Assembly: GCF_030656345.1 (NCBI RefSeq)
Contig: NZ_JAUSNR010000024.1
Coordinates: forward strand, 1-64,000
Length of the DNA: 64,000 bases
Origin: Pseudotabrizicola sp.
GTDB taxonomy: Bacteria; Pseudomonadota; Alphaproteobacteria; Rhodobacterales; Rhodobacteraceae
Direction: 5' to 3'
Part shown: piece after piece, positions 55,029-63,890 of the stretch
How the letters are laid out: each line of letters opens with the position of its first letter
Numbering within the stretch: position 1 is the stretch's first letter
Notes under the pieces: generated by a model
What the model was told of the DNA's origin: nothing
The model's database searches: none
What the model saw: only the letters and a program-made list of their open reading frames with translations
Translations under genes and position numbers: made by a program

Positions 55029-56030
55029 ATGCCCGATCCCGGCTCGACTCAGCGACAGGATTTCACCGTCATGGCCATCGGTCAGGCCGGGCGGCTGCAA
55101 TATGAGGCGATCCTGCTGGCAGGCTCGCTGCGGCTGACCAACCCCGGCTTCTCCGGGCGGCTGGTGATCTGCGAACCGCAGCCGGGGCCGCTGTGGCAAA
55201 CCGATCCGCGCATGAGTGTCGGCGCGCGGGAGGTGCTGAAAGGTCTGGGGGCCACGATTCTGCCGTTCGAGTCGCAGGTTTTCGGGCAGGCCTACCCCTA
55301 TGGCAACAAGATCGAGGCGCTGGCCGCCCTGCCCGAGGCACCGTTTCTGTTTCTGGACACAGACACCCTGATCACCGGCGATCTGGCCACGGTGGTGTTT
55401 GATTTCATCCGCCCGGCCGCCAGCATGCGGCGCGAGGGGACATGGCCAAAGATAGAATTGTACGGGCCCGGATACAGCGCGATCTGGAAATCGCTTTATG
55501 ACCGCTTCGGGCTGGACTTTGCCAGCTCGCTGGACCGGAGCCAGCCGGATGACTACTGGCAGCGCTATCTGTATTTCAACGCGGGCTGGTTCTTTCATGC
55601 CAGTCCCCGGCGCTTTGGCGCACGGTTCCTGACCTATGCGAAGTCAATCCGCGATGACCCGCCGCCCGAACTGGTGTTGCAGGAACTTGACCCATGGCTG
55701 GATCAGGTGGCGCTGCCGCTGGTGATCCATTCCCTTGGCGGCGGTCGGCCCGGCGTGGGGCACGCGGGGCTTGATGGCGATGTGACCTGCCATTACCGCA
55801 CCCTGCCGCTGCTGTACGCCCGCGAAAGCGACCGGGCGGTCGAGGTGCTGGAGGCGGTGGCGAAAGACCCACCCCTGCGCCGGGTGCTGCGCGACCATCC
55901 GCCGGTCAAGGCGATGGTGCTGCAAAATCAGGGCCGCCGGGCGCGCGCACTGTTTGACCGCGCAAACCTGCCGCAGCGCGAACAGGTGATCCGCAACACG
56001 CTGAAACGTGAAGGGTTGTGGCTGCGCTGA
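55029..56030 (+). CDS. glycosyltransferase-like protein
   Basis: The 333-residue product has a GT-A-like N-terminal half: DFTVMAIGQAGRLQYEAILLAGSLR, GRLVICEPQPG, then the DxD motif in APFLFLDTDTLITGDL near 115. A later YLYFNAGWFFHASPRRFG (about 185-200) resembles the acceptor-side FNSGV motif of GT8 enzymes, and VIHSLGGGRPGVGH follows. No membrane segment is seen. The donor and acceptor are unknown and it may be a remote member of the fold. ATG at 55029 was chosen. Neighbours give no clue. Confidence 0.65.
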   Translation: MPDPGSTQRQDFTVMAIGQAGRLQYEAILLAGSLRLTNPGFSGRLVICEPQPGPLWQTDPRMSVGAREVLKGLGATILPFESQVFGQAYPYGNKIEALAALPEAPFLFLDTDTLITGDLATVVFDFIRPAASMRREGTWPKIELYGPGYSAIWKSLYDRFGLDFASSLDRSQPDDYWQRYLYFNAGWFFHASPRRFGARFLTYAKSIRDDPPPELVLQELDPWLDQVALPLVIHSLGGGRPGVGHAGLDGDVTCHYRTLPLLYARESDRAVEVLEAVAKDPPLRRVLRDHPPVKAMVLQNQGRRARALFDRANLPQREQVIRNTLKREGLWLR

Positions 56031-56041
56031 ACCCGGCTGCG

Positions 56042-56635
56042 CTAAAGCCGCAGGATGGGCCAGAGGGATGCCACCAGCAGCACCGCCATGGTCCAGTTGA
56101 ACACCTGCAACCGGCGGTTGGTGGTCAGCCAGCGCCGCAACTGCTGGCCCGCCACGGTCCAGACCGAGACCGAAGGCAGGTTTACACACGCAAACACCAC
56201 CGCCACCGTCAGCATGGCGGCAGCCCCCTGCCCGCCCGCGTAAACCGTCACCGCTGTCAGCGCCATCGCCCAGGCCTTGGGGTTGACCCATTGGAACGCC
56301 GCCGCCTGCAGGAAACTGAACGGGCGACCACCGACCGTGCCCTCTTTCGGGGCGGCGGCATGGGCGATCTTCCACGCCAGCCAGAGCATATACACGACTG
56401 AACCGAATTTCAGCGCCAGCCCCAGCGACGGCACGATCTGAAACACCTGCGCCAACCCCAGACCCAGCAGCAGCACCATCAACGCATGGCCAAGGCTGAT
56501 GCCCAGCATATGCGGCAGGCTGCGGCGAAAGCCAAAGTTCGCGCCCGAGGCCAACAGCATCATATTGTTCGGCCCCGGCGTGACCGAGGTGACAAAGGCA
56601 AAGCCGATAAGCGCGGTGAGAAGGTCATATGTCAC
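56042..56635 (-). CDS. LysE family amino-acid exporter
   Basis: The 197-residue product has about six membrane segments and the family start GFAFVTSVTPGPNNMMLLASGANFG near 10-35, then PHMLGISLGHALMVLLLGLG and FSFLQAAAFQWVNPKAWAMALTAVTVY near 105-130. Translation starts with GTG at 56635, since upstream frame overlaps the divergent Lrp promoter. An exporter divergent from an Lrp-type regulator is the classic arrangement for inducible amino-acid export. Substrate unknown. Confidence 0.88.
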   Translation of the reverse strand: MTYDLLTALIGFAFVTSVTPGPNNMMLLASGANFGFRRSLPHMLGISLGHALMVLLLGLGLAQVFQIVPSLGLALKFGSVVYMLWLAWKIAHAAAPKEGTVGGRPFSFLQAAAFQWVNPKAWAMALTAVTVYAGGQGAAAMLTVAVVFACVNLPSVSVWTVAGQQLRRWLTTNRRLQVFNWTMAVLLVASLWPILRL

Positions 56636-56707
56636 GGAACACTTGTGCCACGGGGCACGCCGCATAAAATTGCGATCTGCGGCGCGATATGGCATCATAC
56701 ACAACAA

Positions 56708-57160
56708 ATGACGAAGATTGATCCGACAGACGAAAAGATATTGCGCGAACTGACCCGCGACGGCCGGCAATCCAATCTGGACCTTGCCGCCCGCATCAAC
56801 CTGTCACCTTCGGCCACACTGCGCCGGGTGCAGGAACTGGAGCGGCAGGGCGTTATCAAAGGCTATCGCGCCGTGCTCGACCCTGTGGCCATGGGGGTGG
56901 GCTTTATCGCCTATGTCACCGTCGGGCTGAACAGCCACACCAAAGAATCACAAGAGGCGTTCGAACGCGCCATCGCCCGCGCCCCGCAAGTGGCCGAATG
57001 TCACAATGTGACCGGCACGGTCGAATATCTGCTGCGGGTCGAGGCGGCGGATCTGGCCGCCTATAAGCACTGGCATACAGATGTGCTGGGCGTCCTGCCG
57101 CAGGTCCGGTCGATCACCACCTTTGTCGTGATGGGCAGCCCGAAAGACATGCGCGCCTGA
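56708..57160 (+). CDS. Lrp/AsnC family transcriptional regulator
   Basis: The 150-residue protein has the N-terminal helix-turn-helix (LRELTRDGRQSNLDLAARINLSPSATLRRV, about 12-42) with VIKGYRAVLDP. The RAM ligand-binding domain follows (FIAYVTVGLN, then APQVAECHNVTGTVEYLLRVE and VRSITTFVVM). The ATG at 56708 follows MTQQ-like upstream codons that lie in the divergent promoter. It most likely regulates the divergent LysE exporter, 72 bases away, in response to an amino acid. Confidence 0.92.
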   Translation: MTKIDPTDEKILRELTRDGRQSNLDLAARINLSPSATLRRVQELERQGVIKGYRAVLDPVAMGVGFIAYVTVGLNSHTKESQEAFERAIARAPQVAECHNVTGTVEYLLRVEAADLAAYKHWHTDVLGVLPQVRSITTFVVMGSPKDMRA

Positions 57161-57179
57161 CAAAATGCGCGACAGCCGG

Positions 57180-57263
57180 TTGCACCTTTCACAAATACTC
57201 CCGCGCGGCGCGCTCCCCGGTTCGCTGCCGGCCGCTCCGCGGGGAGTATTTGTGAAAGGGGCA
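57180..57263. repeat. long inverted GGAGTATTTGTGAAAGG element
   Basis: TTGCACCTTTCACAAATACTCCC (57180-57202) is the near-perfect reverse complement of GGGAGTATTTGTGAAAGGGGCAA (57241-57263), with one mismatch. A G/C-rich spacer with its own inverted repeats lies between. It lies between the Lrp gene and metY and likely terminates the former. Confidence 0.7.
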
Positions 57264-57362
57264 ATGCAAAGGGCCTGTTCTGCGTGTTTCAACTGGCACC
57301 CGGTTGATGGCCGCGACAATCCCCGGTAGCGTCCGGGGCACATTGCTCAGGGGGGACATCAG

Positions 57363-58655
57363 ATGACCGACACAAGCAGCTACGGCTTTGACACTTTGGC
57401 CATTCATGCGGGGGCCGAGCCGGACCCGGCGACCGGCGCGCGTCAGGTGCCGATTTACCAGACCACGGCCTATGTGTTCCGCGATGCGGATCACGCGGCC
57501 AAACTCTTCAATTTGCAGGAGGTCGGGTATATTTACTCGCGCCTGACCAATCCTACGGTTTCGGCGCTGGCCAACCGGGTCTGTGCGCTGGAGGGCGGGG
57601 CCGGGGCGATCTGCTGCTCATCCGGTCATGCCGCGCAGATCATGGCGCTGTTTCCGCTGATGGGTCCGGGGCTGAACATCATCGCCTCGACCCGGCTCTA
57701 TGGTGGCACGCTGACGCAGTTCAGCCAGACCATCAAGCGCTTTGGCTGGTCGGCCACCTTCGTCGATTTCGATGATCTGGCGGCGGTTGAGGCGGCGGTG
57801 GATGACAACACCCGCGCGATCTTCTGCGAAACCATTGCCAATCCGGGCGGCTATATCACCGATCTGGATGCGATTGCGGCCATTGCGAACAAGGTCGGCC
57901 TGCCGCTGATCGTCGACAACACCACGGCCACGCCGTACCTGTGCAAACCCATCGAGCATGGCGCGACGCTGGTCGTGCATTCGGCCACCAAATACCTGAC
58001 CGGCAATGGCACGGTCACCGGCGGTGTGGTGGTTGATTCGGGCACGTTCGACTGGTCGGCCAGCGGCAAGTTCCCCTCCCTGTCGGAACCGGAGCCGGCC
58101 TATCACGGGCTGGCCTTCCACCCGGCGCTCGGCGCGATGGCCTTCACCTTCCATTCCATCGCCGTCGGCCTGCGCGATCTGGGCATGACGATGAACCCGC
58201 AAGGCGCGCACTACACACTGATGGGGATCGAAACCCTGTCGCTGCGGATGCAGCGGCATGTGGAAAACGCCGTTGCCGTGGCCCGCTGGCTGGAGGCTGA
58301 TCCGCGGGTCGAGATGGTCACCTATGCCGGGTTGGACAGCAGCCCCTATGCCGACCGCATCCCACGGATCTGCCCGAAAGGCGCGGGTGCCCTGTTCACC
58401 TTCGGGCTGAAGGGCGGCTATGACGCCTGCGTCAAGCTGATCGACAACATGAAGCTGTTCAGCCATGTCGCCAATCTGGGCGACACCCGCAGCCTGATCA
58501 TCCACCCGGCCTCGACCACGCACCGCCAATTGTCGGAAGCCGATCAGATCAAGGCAGGGGCGGCGCCGAATGTGGTGCGCGTGTCGATCGGAATCGAGGA
58601 TCTGGCCGATATCATCGCCGATCTGGATCAGGCGATGGACGCCGCAACTGCCTGA
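57363..58655 (+). CDS. metY: O-acetylhomoserine aminocarboxypropyltransferase MetY
   Basis: This PLP enzyme makes homocysteine from O-acetylhomoserine and sulfide, the direct sulfhydrylation route to methionine. The 430-residue protein starts YGFDTLAIHAGAEPDPATGARQVPIYQTTAYVF. It has YIYSRLTNPTVSALANRVCALEGG near 55. The PLP lysine lies in TLVVHSATKYLTGNGTVTGGVVV near 208. Later motifs are HPASTTHRQLSEADQIKAG and VVRVSIGIEDLADI. It is longer than cystathionine gamma-synthases and has the MetY-type insert. It is a single gene; no SAM riboswitch was seen upstream. Confidence 0.94.
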   Translation: MTDTSSYGFDTLAIHAGAEPDPATGARQVPIYQTTAYVFRDADHAAKLFNLQEVGYIYSRLTNPTVSALANRVCALEGGAGAICCSSGHAAQIMALFPLMGPGLNIIASTRLYGGTLTQFSQTIKRFGWSATFVDFDDLAAVEAAVDDNTRAIFCETIANPGGYITDLDAIAAIANKVGLPLIVDNTTATPYLCKPIEHGATLVVHSATKYLTGNGTVTGGVVVDSGTFDWSASGKFPSLSEPEPAYHGLAFHPALGAMAFTFHSIAVGLRDLGMTMNPQGAHYTLMGIETLSLRMQRHVENAVAVARWLEADPRVEMVTYAGLDSSPYADRIPRICPKGAGALFTFGLKGGYDACVKLIDNMKLFSHVANLGDTRSLIIHPASTTHRQLSEADQIKAGAAPNVVRVSIGIEDLADIIADLDQAMDAATA

Positions 58656-58732
58656 GCTTTGTCTGACAGCAACCTGAAAATAAATGAAATCTGCCGGGCG
58701 CGGCGCGATGCGCGCCCGGCAGGATGTACCCC

Positions 58733-59461
58733 TTACTGGGCGATCTCGAACACGACGGTGACCGATGATGTGGTGGCGACTTCGCCCGCCGCCACCGGCA
58801 CCGCGCCTGCCGAGTCCGCAGACTGGCGGAACATCGGCTGCGGCGGCACATAGCCACCGCCTTCAGTGATCGACACGATCGGGCCAAGCGTTGCCCCGGC
58901 GGCTTCAACCAGCAGCGTGGCACGGGCGCGGGCATCCTCTACCGCGGCCTTGCGCGCGGCATCCATCGCAGGGCGCGGTTCGGACAGGCCAAAACTCAGC
59001 CCATTCAGGGTATTGGCCCCGTCCTGGATGGCGGCGTCGATCACTTGCCCCAGCCCGTCCAGATCGCGAATCCGCACGGTCAACTGGTTCGATGCGGTAT
59101 AGCCGTCGATACGCGGGCGCACACCGCTGTCATAGCCGGTCCAGTTCGGGTTGATCGACAGGTTGGTGGTCTGCATGTCGCGGTCACCGATGCCCGCCGC
59201 TTTCAGCCGGGCCATCACGGCGTTGAGCGCCTCGGTATTGCTGGCCATGGCGGCGACGGCCGTCTCGCCAAGGGTGGTGACGCCCAGCGACAGGGTGGCG
59301 ATGTCGGGGATGCCGTCCACCACGCCTTCGCCGGTAACGGTGATCTGTGCGGTCTGGGGTGCCGAATGTGGGGCCGTCTGTGCGACGGTCTGGGCCTGTA
59401 CCGCCGTCAGCGCGGTGGCCGAAAGCAGGGTGGCGATAAGGGTGGCGTGCAGAATGCGCAT
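58733..59461 (-). CDS. SIMPL (DUF541) domain exported protein
   Basis: The 242-residue product has a signal peptide (ILHATLIATLLSATALTAVQAQ, cleavage near 24) and the SIMPL fold. Visible motifs are ITVTGEGVVDGIPDIATLSLGVTTLGETA near 40-68, LKAAGIGDRDMQTTNLSINPNW, YTASNQLTVRIRDLDGLGQVIDAAIQDGAN, and a final ATTSSVTVVFEI. These proteins are periplasmic, and some members are linked to oxidative stress; the exact role is unknown. ATG at 59461 was chosen to begin the signal peptide. It converges with metY. Confidence 0.9.
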   Translation of the reverse strand: MRILHATLIATLLSATALTAVQAQTVAQTAPHSAPQTAQITVTGEGVVDGIPDIATLSLGVTTLGETAVAAMASNTEALNAVMARLKAAGIGDRDMQTTNLSINPNWTGYDSGVRPRIDGYTASNQLTVRIRDLDGLGQVIDAAIQDGANTLNGLSFGLSEPRPAMDAARKAAVEDARARATLLVEAAGATLGPIVSITEGGGYVPPQPMFRQSADSAGAVPVAAGEVATTSSVTVVFEIAQ

Positions 59462-59633
59462 GATGTCTTCTCCTAAAGATGCAATCAGTTTCCGGACATG
59501 GAACGCAGGCCGCAAGGCGATCCTTGGCGCATCACGGGGCTTTTTCTTTCATTCGGCGGAAAGCTGCTGTAGGAAAGACTTAGCCAGCAAGAGGCGGTTT
59601 CCGCAGCTTGTATCCTCATGCTAGACGCCGGAC

Positions 59634-62600
59634 ATGACACCCAGCTTTGCCCTGAACCTGACCGAAGACAGCATCTCGCTTTTGCACCGGACAACCGGGG
59701 GCTGGCGGGATCTGGGGGTTGTGGCCTTTGACACGCCCGATCTGGGGGCGGCGCTGGACGATTTGCGCAGCCTCGCAGAGGGGCTGTCGCCCAAGGGCCT
59801 CACCACCAAGCTGATCATCCCCGAGTCGCAGATCCTGTATCTGCAGATCGATGCGTCCGGGCCGGATGACGCCAGCCGCCGCGCCCAGATAGAGGCGGCG
59901 CTGGACGGGCGCACGCCCTATGCCCTGGATGAGCTGATCTACGACTGGTCGGGCAGCGGCCCCACCGTGACTGTGGCGGTCGTGGCGCGCGAAACGCTGG
60001 CTGAGGCGGAAGGATTCGCAACCGAACACAGGTTCAACCCGGTGGCCTTTGTGGCAAGCCCGGAGTCCGGGTTTGACAAAGAGCCGTTCTTTGGCCCCTC
60101 GGCTCTGGCCGCCAGCCTGTTGAAACCGGGCCAGCAGGTAAAGCCGGATGCAATGCCGGTCAGGATTGTCGGGCAAGAGTCGCCGCCCGCAGCGGTGGCT
60201 GCGTTTGCAGAAGACTCCGCCGTTTTTGCCGGTGCGCCTGCGCAACCAGTACAAAAGGATGTGGTTGAGCCGGTTGCGGAACCGGTTTCGCAAAGCGCTC
60301 CTGCCGAGGACGCGCCCGTGACGGCCGCGCCCGATTTGCCCGAACCTGAGGTCCCGGTGCCCGCCGCGCCCGCGCCGGAGTTGCCAGATCCCGCCCCCGT
60401 GCCAGAGCCCGCCCCTGCGCCGCAGCCCGATCTGCCAGCACAGAAGACCGCGTCCGAAAGTCCGGCGACCGCGCCGGATCTGCCCCCCGCCCTGCCAGCC
60501 CGGCCGGATTTTGCGCCTGTGCAACGCACAGAACCGGTTGCACCGCCCGCGCCGAACGCGCCCGCGCCAGAGCTGCGCAATGATCCGTCGCGGCTGACCG
60601 AGGTGTTGGCAAAGGCCACAGCTGCCGAGGCCGAAGCCCCGATGGCGGTGGACGTGCCGACCGAAGACGGGACGGATGAAGACGGTGCGGACATACCACC
60701 GATGCCAGCCGGGGCGCGTGGCCCGGTGGTGTCGACGCAGATACCGCCGTCTGACGAATTGCCGCCGCCGCCATCTGCGGCGGCACTTTCGGCTTTTGCA
60801 AGCCGCCGGCCCGCCGATGGCGCGCCACGCCCCTTGGGGGCCGCAACGCCCGGTCCTGACCGGGGCACGGCCCAGCCGGTGGTCCCTGCGGCGGTGCGCC
60901 CGGCGCTGGGTGCCAAGCCGGTGGTCGAACGGCCCGCAGCCGCGCGACCTGCCCCGAAATTCAGCTATGACGATCCGGCACCGCCGCCATCGCGGCTGCC
61001 CGGCGACCCGCCCACGCCGCAGCCCGCTGCGGCTGGCAAGACCGCCAAAGGCTTCCGCGGACTTGGCACGCTTGTCACGGCCCCCAGCATTCCCGGCACC
61101 CGCAAGAAAAAGCCCGTCCTGAACGGTACCGCCACCAATGCGGGCAAGCCTGCGGCTCTGTCCGCCGGATCAACACTGACCGCGCCGCTTGATGGGGCAC
61201 CGACCACGGCCGCTGTCCGGGCGGCGTCACAATCGCTCGGACGCCAGCAGCCGGTGTCGCCTGACGCGATTGCCCGGGGCCTCAGCGCGCGCGGGTTACC
61301 TCAGCGCGGCAAGCCGAAATATCTGGGCCTGATCCTGACGGCGGTGCTGCTGCTGTTGCTGGCGCTGGTCGCGGCATGGTCATCCTACATTCTGGTAAAG
61401 GATGACGACGCGGCGACCGAGATCCAGTTTGCCGGCTTCGATGATGAGGCGATTGCGGATGGTCAGGTGCCGGATGCAGAGGCTGAGATGCTGGCCGATC
61501 TGGAGGATGATGCAGATCTGCCGGTCGATGTTGACCTAACGGCACCCGCAGAAACCGCCGCTGCGGAGCCTGCCCTGGATGTGGCTGAAGCGGCCCCCGC
61601 CGAAGATGTTGCGGTTGTTGCCCCCGTGGTTGCAGAACCAGCGCCGCAGACCGGCATGCAGGAAGTGGTGGCCGAGGCCACCCAGCCCGGCGCGGCCAAT
61701 CAGGACGAGATCTTCCTTGCCGGAATGGACGCTCCGCCCACTCTGAACGATCCGCTGGTGTTGTCGGCACCCGCAGCACAAGGCGATGCCCCCCCCGCCG
61801 CGCAAATGCCGCCACCGCCTTTTGGCACGGTGTATCAGTTTGACGACAATGGCCGGATCGTGCCCACTGCCGATGGCATCCTGACGCCCGAAGGGGTGTT
61901 GCTGGTGGCCGGACGCCCCTCTGTCGTACCGCCACAACGTCCTGCAACCATCGCGGCTGCGGTATCAGAGGCGGTTACGCAAGCTGTCGCAGCACCCGTG
62001 CCCGCTGAAACCGCAAACCCGGCCGCCGTGCCGCCTGCGGCCGGTGACGTGCAGCCCGCACAGACCTTTGCTGCTGATCCTTCGCTGTCTTCGGCCCGCC
62101 CGCGTCTGCGCCCCGAGGGGCTGGCCCCGGCATCAGCCACCGGAGACGATGCCGCGCTGGACGACCCGTCGCTGGCCCCGGCAGAGGACAGCCGCTTTGC
62201 GAGCCTGCGCCCCCGCCTGCGCCCCGCAGCGATTCTGGCGGCAGGAGAGGCTGCGCGCGCGGCCTCTGCCTCTGCCTCATTGGCGGTAGAGATGGCCGTG
62301 GCCGAAGCCGCCCCGGATGGCAGCCTGAGCCCGCTTGCAGTTTCGGTCTCACGCGTGCCCGCGCCGCGCCCTCGCGACATGACCCGTGCGGTCGAGGCGG
62401 CTGTGGCGGCGGCAACCCGGCAGTCACAACCGCAGGCCGTGGCCGCAGCTTCTACAGCGGCACGGCAGCCTTCTGCTGCGGATGAGGCGGATGACGAACC
62501 CGAAGTGGCGACAGCCGCCCCGGCGATTCCAACCCGTGCCAATGTGGCCAAGCAGGCCACCTTTGTGAATGCGATCAACCTGTCGAAGATCAATCTGATC

Positions 62601-62777
62601 GGCGTTTATGGCACGCAATCCAAGCGCTATGCCTTGGTGCGGCAGGCGAATGGCCGCTATCGCAAGGTCAGTGTCGGCGACAATCTTGACGGTGGCCGGG
62701 TACAGGCGATCACCGCATCGGAAGTGCGCTACCAGAAGGGCGGGCGGATGCTGGCCCTCGCGATGCCCAAGGGCTGA
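59634..62777 (+). CDS. large membrane protein joining GspL/PilM-like and GspC/PilP-like ends
   Basis: The 1,047-residue protein has an N-terminal region (about 1-180) starting FALNLTEDSISLLHRTTGGW, with TTKLIIPESQILYLQIDA. This resembles the actin-like cytoplasmic part of GspL/PilM. A very long Pro/Ala/Glu-rich stretch (about 190-545) follows, then one membrane segment (about 563-585, YLGLILTAVLLLLLALVAAW). A second Ala/Pro-rich periplasmic stretch follows. The final domain (about 975-1047) has INLSKINLIGVYGTQSKRYAL and GDNLDGGRVQAITASEVRYQKGG, like the GspC/PilP HR domain. That layout would link cytoplasm and periplasm. No other pilus or secretion genes are nearby. Domain calls are by motif only. 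Confidence 0.65.
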   Translation: MTPSFALNLTEDSISLLHRTTGGWRDLGVVAFDTPDLGAALDDLRSLAEGLSPKGLTTKLIIPESQILYLQIDASGPDDASRRAQIEAALDGRTPYALDELIYDWSGSGPTVTVAVVARETLAEAEGFATEHRFNPVAFVASPESGFDKEPFFGPSALAASLLKPGQQVKPDAMPVRIVGQESPPAAVAAFAEDSAVFAGAPAQPVQKDVVEPVAEPVSQSAPAEDAPVTAAPDLPEPEVPVPAAPAPELPDPAPVPEPAPAPQPDLPAQKTASESPATAPDLPPALPARPDFAPVQRTEPVAPPAPNAPAPELRNDPSRLTEVLAKATAAEAEAPMAVDVPTEDGTDEDGADIPPMPAGARGPVVSTQIPPSDELPPPPSAAALSAFASRRPADGAPRPLGAATPGPDRGTAQPVVPAAVRPALGAKPVVERPAAARPAPKFSYDDPAPPPSRLPGDPPTPQPAAAGKTAKGFRGLGTLVTAPSIPGTRKKKPVLNGTATNAGKPAALSAGSTLTAPLDGAPTTAAVRAASQSLGRQQPVSPDAIARGLSARGLPQRGKPKYLGLILTAVLLLLLALVAAWSSYILVKDDDAATEIQFAGFDDEAIADGQVPDAEAEMLADLEDDADLPVDVDLTAPAETAAAEPALDVAEAAPAEDVAVVAPVVAEPAPQTGMQEVVAEATQPGAANQDEIFLAGMDAPPTLNDPLVLSAPAAQGDAPPAAQMPPPPFGTVYQFDDNGRIVPTADGILTPEGVLLVAGRPSVVPPQRPATIAAAVSEAVTQAVAAPVPAETANPAAVPPAAGDVQPAQTFAADPSLSSARPRLRPEGLAPASATGDDAALDDPSLAPAEDSRFASLRPRLRPAAILAAGEAARAASASASLAVEMAVAEAAPDGSLSPLAVSVSRVPAPRPRDMTRAVEAAVAAATRQSQPQAVAAASTAARQPSAADEADDEPEVATAAPAIPTRANVAKQATFVNAINLSKINLIGVYGTQSKRYALVRQANGRYRKVSVGDNLDGGRVQAITASEVRYQKGGRMLALAMPKG

Positions 62778-62794
62778 GGGGTGGCCGGTGGGGC

Positions 62795-63811
62795 TCAGGC
62801 CCCGCTGACCCCCGCCTCGGCAAAGCTGGCCATGCCCGAATGACAGGCTACTGCCCCCTGAACGATCCCCAACGCAAGCGCCGCGCCCGAGCCTTCGCCA
62901 AGGCGCAGGCCAAGGTTCAGCAACGGCTGCTTGTCCAGCGCTACAAGCAGACCGGCGTGCCCCGCCTCGGCGCTGACATGGCCGGCAAGGCAATGGTCAA
63001 GCGCGCCGGGCTGTGTCCGGTGCAGCACCAGCGCCGCAGCACAACAGATGAACCCATCCAGCACCACCGCAACCCGTTCAGCCCGCGCGCGGGCAATGGC
63101 ACCCGCCATGGCCGCAATTTCGCGCCCGCCAAGGCAGCGCAGCACCTGCAACGGGTCTGACAACAGGGCAGCATGGGCGGCAAGGCCCGCGCGTACCACA
63201 TCAGCCTTGCGGGCAAGGCCATGATCATCCACGCCGGTGCCCCGGCCCACCCAATCCTCTGCCACGCCGCCCAGCAGCGCGGTGGCGATGGCGGCGGCAG
63301 AGGTGGTGTTGCCGATGCCCATTTCGCCGGTGACCAGCAGATCAGCCTGCGGGTCCACCGCGTTCCAGCCCGTGGTCAGGGCAGCGACAAGCTCTGCCTC
63401 GGTCATCGCGGGGCTTTGGGTGAAATCGGCGGTGGGGTGGTCAAGGTCGAGCGCGTGCACCGTCATTGCCGCCCCAAAGGTTTTTGACAACTGGTTGATC
63501 GCCGCGCCGCCGTGGCGGAAGTTGACGACCATCTGCGCCGTCACCTCGGGCGGGAAGGCCGACACACCGCGCGCGGCAATGCCGTGATTGCCGGCAAAAA
63601 TCACCACCTGCGGCGCGCTGGCCTGTGGCCTCTCCCTGCCCTGCCAACCCGCCAGCCAGATCGCCAGATCCTCCAGCCGCCCCAAAGACCCGGGGGGTTT
63701 GGTCAGTTGGCCATTGCGTGCCGCCGCCGCCGCGCCTGCGGCAGGGTCAGGTGCGGGGAGCGTGGCGAGATGGGAGCGAAAGCTGTCGAGGGTGGTGAAG
63801 GGCGCGGTCAT
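62795..63811 (-). CDS. cobT: nicotinate-nucleotide-dimethylbenzimidazole phosphoribosyltransferase CobT
   Basis: CobT activates 5,6-dimethylbenzimidazole for the lower ligand of cobalamin. The 338-residue protein has [26 protein letters not shown] near 28, [27 protein letters not shown] near 65, [27 protein letters not shown] near 165 and [16 protein letters not shown] near 260. The start [21 protein letters not shown] was chosen; upstream frame overlaps the divergent cobS start. It converges with the 1,047-residue gene (17 bases). Confidence 0.95.
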   Translation of the reverse strand: MTAPFTTLDSFRSHLATLPAPDPAAGAAAAARNGQLTKPPGSLGRLEDLAIWLAGWQGRERPQASAPQVVIFAGNHGIAARGVSAFPPEVTAQMVVNFRHGGAAINQLSKTFGAAMTVHALDLDHPTADFTQSPAMTEAELVAALTTGWNAVDPQADLLVTGEMGIGNTTSAAAIATALLGGVAEDWVGRGTGVDDHGLARKADVVRAGLAAHAALLSDPLQVLRCLGGREIAAMAGAIARARAERVAVVLDGFICCAAALVLHRTQPGALDHCLAGHVSAEAGHAGLLVALDKQPLLNLGLRLGEGSGAALALGIVQGAVACHSGMASFAEAGVSGA

Positions 63812-63890
63812 GCCGGGGTTCCTGCGTTGCAAGGGGCTGGGGCCTTGGCTACAGACTGGGCCAGAGGATTTCCAGCCGGGAAAGGTCGGT

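Noticed and set aside
57264-57362. SAM-II or other SAM riboswitch before metY
   Set aside because: The gap is under 100 bases and I saw neither the SAM-II core nor a pseudoknot-like arrangement.
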